DNA from: JACQLN01 sp049274895
GTDB taxonomy: Bacteria; Patescibacteriota; Minisyncoccia; JACQLN01
NCBI GenBank assembly: GCA_049274895.1
Contig: JBASTM010000023.1
Coordinates: forward strand, 1-34,845
Length of the DNA stretch: 34,845 nucleotides
Direction of reading: 5' to 3'
The notes below the pieces were generated by a model. The model was not told the origin of the DNA and did no database searches. It was given only the letters and a program-made list of their open reading frames with translations. The position numbers were made by a program, and so were the translations under genes. Of the stretch, positions 7,040 to 14,941 are shown one piece after another (within the stretch, counting starts at the first letter, position 1; each line of letters begins with the position of its first letter).

Positions 7040-7594
7040 ATGATAAAAAAAGTCTTTATTGTGCATGGCTACGACGCCGCGCCGGGCGACAATTGGTTTC
7101 CTTGGCTTAAAAAAGAACTAGAAGCTAAAGGGTTTGAGGTTCAGGTGCCAGCAATGCCGGATGCTGATAGTCCGACTTTGACTAAGTGGCTCGCCCATCT
7201 TCAAAATACCGTCGGTACGTGTGATAAAAATACTTATCTTATCGGCCACAGTTTAGGCACCATAACTATCTTAAGATTTTTAGAAGCTCTGCCGGAGGGT
7301 CAAAAAACCGGCGGAGTTGTTTTGGTGGGTGGATTCTCGGAATCGCTGGGTTTTGAGCCGCTGGAATCATTCACCCAAGAACTTTTGGATTATGAAAAAG
7401 TAAAAAGATCTGTCGGTAAAATCGTGGCTATCCATTCTACCGACGACGCCAGTGTGCCTTATAAATCCTCCGAGATTATTAGAGATAAATTAAATGCTGA
7501 ATTGATCACGCTCCACGGCGCCGGCCATATCAACTGGAAAAGCGGTTGGTTTGAACTCCCTCAGGCCTTGGATGCTATACTCAAGATGATATGA
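7040..7594 (+). CDS. RBBP9/YdeN-type serine alpha/beta-hydrolase
   Basis: 184 residues, the usual size for this family. The opening KKVFIVHGYDAAPGDNWFPW matches the HG oxyanion strand and the W-x-P-W signature of RBBP9/YdeN proteins. The nucleophile elbow is GHSLG with Ser71. The acid lies in HSTDDASVPY (Asp134 or Asp135) and the base in HGAGHINW (His162), so the catalytic triad appears intact. No signal peptide is seen, so it should act in the cytoplasm. The natural substrate of the family is not established. Its last 4 bases overlap the start of the next gene (ATGA), which suggests translational coupling to the membrane glycosyltransferase-like gene. Confidence 0.88.
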   Translation: MIKKVFIVHGYDAAPGDNWFPWLKKELEAKGFEVQVPAMPDADSPTLTKWLAHLQNTVGTCDKNTYLIGHSLGTITILRFLEALPEGQKTGGVVLVGGFSESLGFEPLESFTQELLDYEKVKRSVGKIVAIHSTDDASVPYKSSEIIRDKLNAELITLHGAGHINWKSGWFELPQALDAILKMI

Positions 7595-9153
7595 CTAAAC
7601 ATTCTTGGCTGTTTGTTTTAATAACCCTCGCTGTTTTAAGCGGGGCGTTTCAATTTTATTCGCCCAAAGTTTTTGACCCCGACGCTTTTTACCACATCAC
7701 CCACGCTAAAATCTATCGCGCTGAAGGAATAACCTTCAGTGAATTCCCGTGGACGCAGTATTCCGCCATCAAAACCAACTCTTCCGATATCTGGTACGGT
7801 TTTCACCTACTGCTTATTCCGCTGACTTTTTTTAGCAACCTTGTTTTTGGCATAAAATTCGGATCTTTTTTGCTCACCACCGCTGTGCTATTTTTGTTTT
7901 ATGTTTTATTAAAAAAAATGGCCATCCGCTGGCCGTTTTTTTGGGTGCTATCGTTTTTCTTTTTTATACCCGATACCCACTTTAGATTTCTGGTGCTGCG
8001 GCCGCATCTAGTCACTTTTATTTTAAGCCTAGCCGTTTTTTATCTGGCCGTAAGAAAAAAATACGGGGCGGTTTTTTTGGCTGCGGCAGCTCTTTCATTT
8101 GTGCATCTAGCTTTGAGTTGGGTACCGCTGCTTATAGTTCTAACAGTTTTAATAGTTGATTCTTATTTTTCTAAAAAACTTGAAATAAAACCGGCGCTAG
8201 CCGCTTTAGCGGGTTTAATTGTCGGTCTTGTTGCCCGGCCAAATTTTTTAGGCGCCTTAAAAATAGCCTACGTGCAGGTGGTAGATTTAATGTTGGCTAA
8301 ATTCAATAATGTGCCCTTGCGTTTTGGCTCCGAACTAAAACCAGCCAACAGTTTATCGCTTATCACTCATGAAATTATACCTTTGCTGATAGTTTTGGGT
8401 CTCGCTATTACTGTTTTGGCTTTAGCCCTAAAAAGAAAAACATTTAACAACCTGTCCGAGGTTAACAAAACAGCCATAATTGGCAGTCTAGCCATATCCG
8501 TAATTTTTGGTTTGTTGACGTTCTTGGTGGCTAGGCGCGCTATAGATTTATGGGTTGGTTTTACATTTATTTTTGCCGGTCTTGTTTTTAGTTTTTTAGC
8601 TGATAAATATATAAGTTATATCCAAAAGCATAGACGAGCCGCCGTGGTTGGCGGAGTAGTTTTGATTTTAGTCATGCTAAGTAACACGCTTTACTACTCT
8701 CTCTTTAAGTATCCCCGCCAATCGCCCGATCACCGCAACTTTAAACCGGCGGCCGAGTGGTTAAAAAATAATTCCAAAGAAGGTGAGATAGTTTTTCACG
8801 CCTATTGGGATAACTTCCCTATTTTGTTTTTTTACAACCAAAAAAATAATTATATAAACGGCATGGATCCGATTTTTCTTAACGCCTTTAATCCCAGCTT
8901 AAACATTAAGTCATATTTCTTTATAATAGATAAATTATTGTCTATTGAGAACGAAGTTTATACTTGCGGCGCTAACCCCTGCGTGCCGGGCACAGTGGTT
9001 TCGGCCTATGACGCCATCAAAAAAGATTTCAAAGCCAGATATGTTTTTGTGGAACCGCCGCGCAATCCTAGATTTTATAACTATCTAAAAAATGACAACC
9101 GATTCAAAGAAACTTTTACGAGTCCCTACGCTTCTGTTTTTGAGGTTTTATAA
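7591..9153 (+). CDS. GT-C-fold polytopic membrane protein (oligosaccharyltransferase/PMT-like), first paralogue
   Basis: 520 residues with about ten membrane segments. The first extracytoplasmic loop carries FDPDAFYHITHAKIYRAEGI, an acidic D-x-D plus YH pattern like that of STT3/PglB and related lipid-linked sugar transferases. The second loop has RPHLVTF, and the large C-terminal soluble part (about 375-520) includes AAEWLKNNSKEGEIVF and YINGMDPIF. Known role of such folds: transfer of sugars from polyprenyl-phosphate donors outside the membrane. Acceptor and donor are unknown. It overlaps the hydrolase gene by 4 bases and is followed by a clear paralogue sharing WTQYSAIKTN, SDIWYGFH and the GGMDPIF-type segment. 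Confidence 0.7.
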   Translation: MTKHSWLFVLITLAVLSGAFQFYSPKVFDPDAFYHITHAKIYRAEGITFSEFPWTQYSAIKTNSSDIWYGFHLLLIPLTFFSNLVFGIKFGSFLLTTAVLFLFYVLLKKMAIRWPFFWVLSFFFFIPDTHFRFLVLRPHLVTFILSLAVFYLAVRKKYGAVFLAAAALSFVHLALSWVPLLIVLTVLIVDSYFSKKLEIKPALAALAGLIVGLVARPNFLGALKIAYVQVVDLMLAKFNNVPLRFGSELKPANSLSLITHEIIPLLIVLGLAITVLALALKRKTFNNLSEVNKTAIIGSLAISVIFGLLTFLVARRAIDLWVGFTFIFAGLVFSFLADKYISYIQKHRRAAVVGGVVLILVMLSNTLYYSLFKYPRQSPDHRNFKPAAEWLKNNSKEGEIVFHAYWDNFPILFFYNQKNNYINGMDPIFLNAFNPSLNIKSYFFIIDKLLSIENEVYTCGANPCVPGTVVSAYDAIKKDFKARYVFVEPPRNPRFYNYLKNDNRFKETFTSPYASVFEVL

Positions 9154-10726
9154 CCTCAAAACTATCTTAACCTTGGTCTTCTTTTTTATTCTGGCTTTGG
9201 TTTTCCATTTTTCCTCGCCCAACATCCCCGACCCAGACAGTTTTTATCATATTAAGCATGCTCAAATATATCGTGCTGAGGGAATAACCTTCAGCGATTT
9301 TCCGTGGACGCAGTACTCGGCCATCAAAACCAACGCCTCCGATATTTGGTACGGCTTTCATATCTTACTGATTCCCTTCTCCATATTTGAGGGGACATTG
9401 GGCATCAAACTGGCTGGGGTGGTTTTAACCTTCTTTGTACTTGTGAGTCTCTGGTCTGTTTTTAGACGACATGATATAAAGTGGCCGGTTTTTTGGCCTA
9501 TTTTTATTTTTATCTCCGTGCCCAACATTATGAACCGTTTTTTGATGATGCGGCCCCATCTTTTGTCTTTGGTTCTAACTATAATGTTTTTTTCTTGTCT
9601 TATACATGAAGCATATCAAGAACGCCTAACAGTAAATACCGTAAGCATACGATCGTATGCTCACGGTATGATGATCTTTGTTATTTCAATATTGATCTCA
9701 TGGGTGCATATCAGTTTAGTTTGGATTCCTTTATCGGTTTTCGGGGTCGTATTTTTGTTAAAAAGGATTATTGAAAAAATCTGGATATGGCGCGAGGGAT
9801 TGATTCTGTTGGCTGGCACTTCAATCGGCTGGCTGTTGCGCCCCAATCCCATTGGATCTCTCAAGCTGGCCTATATCCAGGTGGTGCAACTGATACTGGA
9901 AAAACAAAACGATTATTCCCTGCTTTTCGGCCGGGAACTTTTTCCCTTGGCTCCGCAAACTCTCTTTCAAAATTTTTTGGCTTTTATGCTCCTTTGGCTC
10001 TCGGCCATAGTGGTGATGTTTGCGTTAGCCAAAAAACATCCCGACATACTTAAGAATGTAAGGATGTTATCCGCGGGAATTTTATCGTTGGTATTTTTTG
10101 CTTTAACGATATTCGTCGCCCGCCGCGCCCACGATTTCTGGGTTCCGTTCGGAGCTATTTTTATCGCGCTTGTTTACACATATCTGGCGCGACATGCCAA
10201 CATACTTAAGAATGTAAGGATGACAAGCGCGATAATGTTGGCGTGCGTTTTTGCATTCTTAATAATCTATACCCCTTGGCGCAACAGTATCAGCTTGGAA
10301 GAGCGCGCCATAGCTCCGGATAAATTCAAAGAAGCGGCGCTATGGCTTAAAGAAAATTCTCAACCCGGCGACATTGTGTTTAACGTGCGCTGGAGCGATT
10401 TTCCTATGTTATTTTTTTGGAACGATAAAAATTATTACATCGGCGGTATGGATCCGATTTTCCAGTACGTCTACGATCAAAAACTTTATTGGAAGTTCCA
10501 CTACCTTTCAGCTGATGAAGTCACCAAGTATACCTGCCCGGCTCCGGCTTGTACCAAAGAGATGTTGGAAGATACTTATACTGTCTTAAAAAATGATTTT
10601 AAGGCCAAGTATGTATTTTTGGAAAAACAACGCAATCCGCTTATCTATTATTATCTAGAATCGACTCCGGAGTATTATCAAAAGAAAATAGATACCAAAG
10701 CCGAGGCGGTCTACCAAATAAAATGA
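9092..10726 (+). CDS. GT-C-fold polytopic membrane protein, second paralogue, carrying inserted palindromic repeats
   Basis: 544 residues. It parallels the preceding protein: PDPDSFYHIKHAQIYRAEGI, FPWTQYSAIKTNASDIWYGF, RPHLLSL, VARRAHDFWVPF, YIGGMDPIFQYV. The ATG at 9092 overlaps the upstream gene by 62 bases. Alignment with the paralogue suggests the true start may be later, for example a TTG at 9140, just before the first membrane segment. Between RPHL and WVHISL the protein is about 17 residues longer than its paralogue. The excess holds residues 182-193, encoded by the palindrome at 9636-9669. Two more palindromic repeats encode HPDILKNVRM and HANILKNVRM in loops. Function should match the first paralogue: sugar or glycan transfer at the membrane. 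Confidence 0.7.
   Translation: MTTDSKKLLRVPTLLFLRFYNLKTILTLVFFFILALVFHFSSPNIPDPDSFYHIKHAQIYRAEGITFSDFPWTQYSAIKTNASDIWYGFHILLIPFSIFEGTLGIKLAGVVLTFFVLVSLWSVFRRHDIKWPVFWPIFIFISVPNIMNRFLMMRPHLLSLVLTIMFFSCLIHEAYQERLTVNTVSIRSYAHGMMIFVISILISWVHISLVWIPLSVFGVVFLLKRIIEKIWIWREGLILLAGTSIGWLLRPNPIGSLKLAYIQVVQLILEKQNDYSLLFGRELFPLAPQTLFQNFLAFMLLWLSAIVVMFALAKKHPDILKNVRMLSAGILSLVFFALTIFVARRAHDFWVPFGAIFIALVYTYLARHANILKNVRMTSAIMLACVFAFLIIYTPWRNSISLEERAIAPDKFKEAALWLKENSQPGDIVFNVRWSDFPMLFFWNDKNYYIGGMDPIFQYVYDQKLYWKFHYLSADEVTKYTCPAPACTKEMLEDTYTVLKNDFKAKYVFLEKQRNPLIYYYLESTPEYYQKKIDTKAEAVYQIK
9636..9669. repeat. 34-base palindrome, family A, inside coding sequence
   Basis: The ends ATACCG / CGGTAT and centre ATACGATCGTAT match the copy at 4560-4591. 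The filler differs (TAAGC against GCTCA) yet still nearly pairs, with one mismatch in 17 base pairs. It is read in frame as N182 to M193 of the host protein and falls where the paralogue has no matching residues. Confidence 0.85.
10036..10067. repeat. Palindromic repeat, family B, copy 1, inside coding sequence
   Basis: An imperfect 32-base palindrome with ends ACATCC and GGATGT around CATACTTAAGAATG. Bases 10044-10066 are identical to 10200-10222, about 156 bases away. It encodes part of HPDILKNVRML in a loop between membrane segments. Confidence 0.7.
10192..10222. repeat. Palindromic repeat, family B, copy 2, inside coding sequence
   Basis: This shares a 23-base exact match (10200-10222) with copy 1 and is read in the same frame, giving HANILKNVRMT. 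The left arm is less well preserved than in copy 1. Confidence 0.7.
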
Positions 10727-10748
10727 GGCGAGTCACATAACTCGCCTC
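10725..10748. terminator. Hairpin between convergent genes
   Basis: GAGGCGAGT (10725-10733) pairs perfectly with ACTCGCCTC (10740-10748) around CACATA. It overlaps the stop of the plus-strand gene and touches the end of the minus-strand gene. On the minus strand A/T-rich sequence (TCATTTTATTTGG) follows, so it may end both transcripts. Confidence 0.7.
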
Positions 10749-11711
10749 TTAGTTGTGTTCAGCCACGAATTTTTTGTACACCATCTTAGCGGCATTGATA
10801 TCTTGAACAGCTAGACCGGTGAAATAGCCGATCACAATATCACCCGACAATTTTAACTGGCCATTAGCGGCATCGCCGATATTGGCTGCGCGATCACCGT
10901 GCTTGGCAAAATTGATTTTGTCGTAATAGCCTTCGGCCAGTGCGGTTTTGAACTCGCCGCTTTTTTGGGCCTGTTCTTGATTATCGGTAACTACAACAGC
11001 CCGAGTAAGGATTTCCGGATCCAATTGAGCTGTGCGTGAATCGCCACCCATAACGGAAATATAGATCGGCCGCGGTAAATCCTGATAATAGAGTATCGGC
11101 TGGGGTGTGGGCACCGCCGTAAGTATTGCCTCACTGCCGGCTACACAACCCGCCAAAGAATCAAAAAGAACTATTTCAGCATCCGCTCCAGACAATTCCT
11201 GCTTAAACTTTTCCCGGTTCTCCGGATTGCGGCTGTAGACGTTCAAGGTCCTAACACCAATCTCTATAGCACACAGGGCCAAAGCTTTTGATATTTTTCC
11301 TGTGCCTAAGATGGAAACAATCTTGGCTTGGGGAGCAAAATACTTTAAACCCAACGCTCCAGCCGCGCCAGTCCGCATATTGGTTATATGCTCGGCGTCC
11401 ATCTCGGCTTCTCTTGCCCCGAGCGAAGTCGAGGGGTCGCTACTCTCCGGCTTCAGCCGAATCACCGCGGTCCTCTGGCCCAACTTGCCCAGCTCGGTTG
11501 CCGGCAATTCTTCTATAAACTTATAACCGGTGTAGCCCGGGATAGCTGCGGGCATCCGCAAAGTAAATCGCCCGGATGCGTCGACGTTTTGTTCTCGCGG
11601 CGGCATGGTGGCCACTCCCTGGCCATACCACCTAAAAGCTTCGTCGCAATTGGCCAAAAAATCAGCCGGAGAAAAATTCTGCTCTATAAAATCCTTGGGA
11701 ATTTTTATCAT
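10749..11711 (-). CDS. Ornithine cyclodeaminase / mu-crystallin family NAD(P)-binding protein
   Basis: 320 residues, close to the usual 310-350. The N-terminal part contains RFTLRMPAAIPGYTGYKFIE, matching the family's substrate and dimerisation domain. The Rossmann core has VSILGTGKISKALA (GTGK at 136-139), followed by RTLNVYSRNPENREKF and then TAVPTPQPIL. The C-terminal part includes GELKL-like QLKLSGDIVIGYFTGLAVQD. Family members deaminate ornithine, reduce cyclic imines or make N-substituted amino acids; the substrate here is unknown. Residues about 90-101 (SSDPSTSLGARE) are not part of the family pattern and come from a repeat at 11416-11437 that replaced the usual loop before the MDA-helix (EMDAEHITNMRTGA). 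It is 17 bases downstream of gtrA. Confidence 0.85.
   Translation of the reverse strand: MIKIPKDFIEQNFSPADFLANCDEAFRWYGQGVATMPPREQNVDASGRFTLRMPAAIPGYTGYKFIEELPATELGKLGQRTAVIRLKPESSDPSTSLGAREAEMDAEHITNMRTGAAGALGLKYFAPQAKIVSILGTGKISKALALCAIEIGVRTLNVYSRNPENREKFKQELSGADAEIVLFDSLAGCVAGSEAILTAVPTPQPILYYQDLPRPIYISVMGGDSRTAQLDPEILTRAVVVTDNQEQAQKSGEFKTALAEGYYDKINFAKHGDRAANIGDAANGQLKLSGDIVIGYFTGLAVQDINAAKMVYKKFVAEHN
11416..11437. repeat. Short GC-rich repeat inserted in frame in the cyclodeaminase-like gene
   Basis: The core CCCCGAGCGAAGTCGAGGGG has complementary ends and belongs to a recognisable class of interspersed repeats whose translation is DPSTSLGAR. It adds roughly 10-12 residues in a loop of the protein. 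Related GAAGTGA/GAAGTCG words occur at about 12349-12363, 12451-12467 and 19083-19099. Confidence 0.7.
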
Positions 11712-11728
11712 CCTTTTCCTCCTATTTT

Positions 11729-12334
11729 TTAAGGTACCGGTGTTGATCTCTTCTTAAACACAATATACTTCATTCCCAGAAAATTCCAAGTCAAAACCAA
11801 GACCACCGAACTTAAGGCGGCGATGTTGTCCCAGAGTTTAGGCGAGATGCCGTCGGGCGCGCCGATAACGTTGACCATATAAGACGCTATGCCCACGTTG
11901 ATAAGAGCGCTGCCGCTCACCACTAAGAAAAAAACAATGAAATTGCCCGATTTTTGAAAGGTCCAAAATTTATTCCAAAGAAAACTGTTGATAACGGCGG
12001 CTACAAAAGAAACTGCCTTAAACGCGGTAAACCAAATTCCATGAGTTACATCGGTAACCAAAATAAAGAAGTTTAAAACTCCCAAATCAACAAAAGTATT
12101 CAGGCCGCCCACAATAAAAAACTTGCCAAATTGGTAAACAAAGGGCTTCCAAATTAAAGAAATCTTATAAGCCGCGTAGAGCCCGGCGGGAGCCAACACC
12201 GGAAATATTATTAATAACCAATAGCTGTCTATGGGGAAAATCAGCTCCAGATTTTTAATAACAATCTGTATTAAAACCGCGACCAAAAAACCAACCAGCG
12301 CCGCCAAAATGGCGTCTTTTTTTGTAAAATTCAT
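11729..12334 (-). CDS. GtrA-like membrane protein
   Basis: 201 residues, six membrane segments. Two N-terminal segments precede the GtrA core of four (FGKFFIVGGLNTFVDLGVLN, then a segment near FKAVSFVAAVINSFLWNKFW, then VFFLVVSGSALINVGIASYM and the last one near ALSSVVLVLTWNFLGMKYIV). The FxxVGxxNTxxD and NFxxxKxxVF motifs are characteristic. GtrA proteins are thought to help move polyprenyl-linked sugars across the membrane. That fits the three GT-C/GT39-like genes in this window, which would use such donors. The start is the first ATG, with only an AT-rich leader. It is likely co-transcribed with the cyclodeaminase-like gene. Confidence 0.85.
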   Translation of the reverse strand: MNFTKKDAILAALVGFLVAVLIQIVIKNLELIFPIDSYWLLIIFPVLAPAGLYAAYKISLIWKPFVYQFGKFFIVGGLNTFVDLGVLNFFILVTDVTHGIWFTAFKAVSFVAAVINSFLWNKFWTFQKSGNFIVFFLVVSGSALINVGIASYMVNVIGAPDGISPKLWDNIAALSSVVLVLTWNFLGMKYIVFKKRSTPVP

Positions 12335-12379
12335 GCCAATTTTATTTACGAACGAAGTGAGTAATTATAAAAATGAGCA

Positions 12380-12430
12380 TCCAGCACCTTTTCAAGGTAA
12401 AAATTATTTATACATCTAAAAGGTGCTGGA
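12380..12430. repeat. 13-base perfect inverted repeat with 25-base spacer
   Basis: TCCAGCACCTTTT (12380-12392) and AAAAGGTGCTGGA (12418-12430) lie between gtrA and the large ATPase gene. The spacer is AT-rich. It could be a hairpin attenuating readthrough into gtrA, or an element remnant. Confidence 0.6.
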
Positions 12431-12443
12431 TAAGGTTTGGCCG

Positions 12444-12475
12444 CCAAGAAACGTTCACTTCGTTCCGTTTCTTGG
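12444..12475. terminator. Hairpin after the large ATPase gene
   Basis: CCAAGAAACG (12444-12453) pairs with CGTTTCTTGG (12466-12475), extended by GCC/GGC. The loop carries CACTTCGTTC, resembling an interspersed repeat. No strong T-run follows on the minus strand, so its role as terminator is uncertain. Confidence 0.4.
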
Positions 12476-12484
12476 GCCAAGCCC

Positions 12485-14932
12485 TTATAGATTAAATTTA
12501 GCTGCCTCGCTGGTTTGAACCGGGTTGATATCCAATAGCTTCGCTCGGGCTAGTATCTCCTGCTCCACCAGTTCTCTTTCTTGGCCGTAAGTTAACCGGG
12601 AAAGATTTTTGACCACCTTGACCGTTTCGGCGTTGCTAGGCACCGGCGGATAAGTTTTCATGTTAAAAGGCCGCGAAGTTTGGCCTTTAACCATAAGTTT
12701 AACATAGCAATTGTGATTGTCTAAATTGATAAGGTCTCTCGCGCCGAAAACGGGCGCCAATTGAGGTTTCAAAAACTCCGCGTCCTCCACGCCGATCCTA
12801 AACATAATCATAGTGCCGACGTTGCCAAAAACCGCGGCTTTGATTTTATCGGTCAGTTGGGCGATAAATTGGTGCGCCATAATCATGTCCAGCCGGTATT
12901 TTCTGGCTTCGGAAAGTATAGTGGCGATGGAATCGGTGGTAAAGTTTTGAAATTCATCCAAATACAAATAAAAATCCACCCGTTCCTGTTCGCTCAGGTA
13001 AGCCCGCCTCATAGCCGTAAGCTGGAGTTTACCCACAATCATCAAACCCAATAAGTTGGCGTTAACTTCGCCCACCTTGCCTTTGGAAAGATTAGCCAGA
13101 AGAATTTTGCGGCTGTTCATAATTTCGCCGAAGTTTATGCCGCTTCGGGCCTGTCCGATAATGTTTCGCATCATAGTGTTTTCTATAAACCGGCCCACTT
13201 TGGAAACCAAATAGCCCAGCATTTCCGATTTATGAAAATCGCTGGTCTGGGCCATTTCTTTTTCCCAAAAAGAGCGCACCACCGGATCGGTAACCTTGGC
13301 TACTTTCTTTTTTTGGAATTCCTTATCGGTAAAAATTCTGGGAATCTCCACCAGCGTGCCTGGATCACCGGGGTCGGCCATCAGCGTCAGCATGGCGTTG
13401 CGCATATTGTGTTCAAACATCGGGCCCATAGTTTCGGGCGGGAACAAACGGTAAAAAATAGACATCATCTCCTGCACCACAAAATCTTTTTCTTCTATGC
13501 TGGAGGCCTCCAGCATATTGATGCCGATGGGCCGCTCCAGATCGGCCGGATCAAAAACAATTACGTCTTTCCAGCGGTGTTGGGGTATATGCGCCAGGGT
13601 ATATTCCACCAAGTCGCCATGCGGATCTACCACGGCCAACCCATTGCCCATTTCCACATCCTGGCGGATCATTTCCTGAAGCATGGTGGATTTGCCGGTG
13701 CCGGTTTGGCCGACAATATAAATGTGCCGCCGCCTGTCTTCGGGCGCGATACGGACCACGGTTTGCTGGGAACGGTAATCGTTCCAACCCAAATAAGGGC
13801 CGTCATTCATACCCCAGGGCGCCGGCGCCGAACGGGCTTTCAGCCATTTTATTTTGGGCACTTTAAGCCCGGCGTGGGGCAAGTGGTAGATGCTGGCCAG
13901 TTCTTCGGAACTTAAAACTATTTTTTTCTTTTCATCAAACAGCCGAAAACTGAATTCATATATTATTTCCTTAATCTTTTCGCGGCTTTCCGAAAAAGAA
14001 TTCAAATGGGGCAGATTAAACTGGGTGAAGGCGCTTTCAAAATCCCCCAAAATGGCCTCGGCTTTGGCTTGATCGGGCGCGCTGGCTACCAAACGGATAT
14101 TGACTTGAAAATTGGGTTTGGCGGCATGGCTTTCTATGGCTTTAATAATTTCCTGATCCTGCGGCGTCAAGGTGGGATTGATTTTTTCGTGCTTCACTCT
14201 TAAAGGCATCAACCAGGCTTTAACGGCTTGATGATAGGCCTTTTCAAAAGAAAGGCCGGTTTGCATTTTTTTGGTAACCTTGAGCGCCAGCTTGTTAAAT
14301 TTTTTAGGCGCAGGCCGCATCAACACCTGCAGCACCGCGCTCTCGCCCGGACCGAGTTTGGAAAAATGGGTGGTAAGTTCGTTTAACGGATCCACGTCCA
14401 AACTCTGATAGCTTCTAATAGGTAAGATGGAATTGCGGCTGGTCATAACATAAGCCGCCGCCACGCCGCCGGCTTCGTCTTGGGGTGTAAATATATTGTA
14501 GTCTTGAACCGGCTCTATCACTGCTTCCGAAGAAACCGAGTGAACCGCTCTAATGAGCGTTTCACGGTAACGCGAGGGCACGGCCGCGTAAAATCTTATT
14601 TCGTTATCCACATAGGCAATCTCCCAAACTAAATAGGGCTGGCCGAACTCAAATATGCGCCAGCGGCCCTTTTCCGCCATGCTGGAAAATATAGTGTAGA
14701 GCTGTTCCATGGGCTGGACTCGATCGCGATCTTTTTTTAAATTCTGCTGGCCGGGTTCGGTATATTCGTCTTGAGGAATCAAAATTAAAAAAAGCTCCAG
14801 GTTAAGCCCGCGGGCCAAGCGCCCGGGTTTTTTAATGGAGCCGGCTATAAACTTAAAAATCAAAAAACCGGCCACCACGAGGCCAAACAGCAAACCAACG
14901 CTGGTTAAAAATGTTTGCAAGAACTCAAACAT
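12485..14932 (-). CDS. TraD/VirD4/HerA-like membrane-anchored DNA-translocation ATPase
   Basis: 815 residues. One membrane segment lies at about 12-30. An N-terminal region of about 350 residues has no recognised motif. The ATPase core has Walker A VGQTGTGKST (about 407-416) followed by AVVDPHGDLVEYTLAHIP, the signature of coupling-protein and HerA-type ATPases. A later Walker B-like segment is FYLYLDEFQNFTTDSIATIL, followed by SEARKYRLDMIMAHQF, the conserved TraM-recognition/AAA_10 motif. Known family role: a hexameric ring pumping DNA or protein substrates through a type IV secretion channel. In candidate-phyla genomes such genes are common without a full secretion operon, as here. It starts 9 bases after the acidic-protein gene. 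Confidence 0.85.
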   Translation of the reverse strand: MFEFLQTFLTSVGLLFGLVVAGFLIFKFIAGSIKKPGRLARGLNLELFLILIPQDEYTEPGQQNLKKDRDRVQPMEQLYTIFSSMAEKGRWRIFEFGQPYLVWEIAYVDNEIRFYAAVPSRYRETLIRAVHSVSSEAVIEPVQDYNIFTPQDEAGGVAAAYVMTSRNSILPIRSYQSLDVDPLNELTTHFSKLGPGESAVLQVLMRPAPKKFNKLALKVTKKMQTGLSFEKAYHQAVKAWLMPLRVKHEKINPTLTPQDQEIIKAIESHAAKPNFQVNIRLVASAPDQAKAEAILGDFESAFTQFNLPHLNSFSESREKIKEIIYEFSFRLFDEKKKIVLSSEELASIYHLPHAGLKVPKIKWLKARSAPAPWGMNDGPYLGWNDYRSQQTVVRIAPEDRRRHIYIVGQTGTGKSTMLQEMIRQDVEMGNGLAVVDPHGDLVEYTLAHIPQHRWKDVIVFDPADLERPIGINMLEASSIEEKDFVVQEMMSIFYRLFPPETMGPMFEHNMRNAMLTLMADPGDPGTLVEIPRIFTDKEFQKKKVAKVTDPVVRSFWEKEMAQTSDFHKSEMLGYLVSKVGRFIENTMMRNIIGQARSGINFGEIMNSRKILLANLSKGKVGEVNANLLGLMIVGKLQLTAMRRAYLSEQERVDFYLYLDEFQNFTTDSIATILSEARKYRLDMIMAHQFIAQLTDKIKAAVFGNVGTMIMFRIGVEDAEFLKPQLAPVFGARDLINLDNHNCYVKLMVKGQTSRPFNMKTYPPVPSNAETVKVVKNLSRLTYGQERELVEQEILARAKLLDINPVQTSEAAKFNL

Positions 14933-14941
14933 CTGTGGATT

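Noticed and set aside
13232..13915. A 227-codon plus-strand frame opposite the TraD-like ATPase gene
   Set aside because: It is a mirror of the Walker A region on the other strand; the His- and Phe-rich composition is typical of antisense frames.
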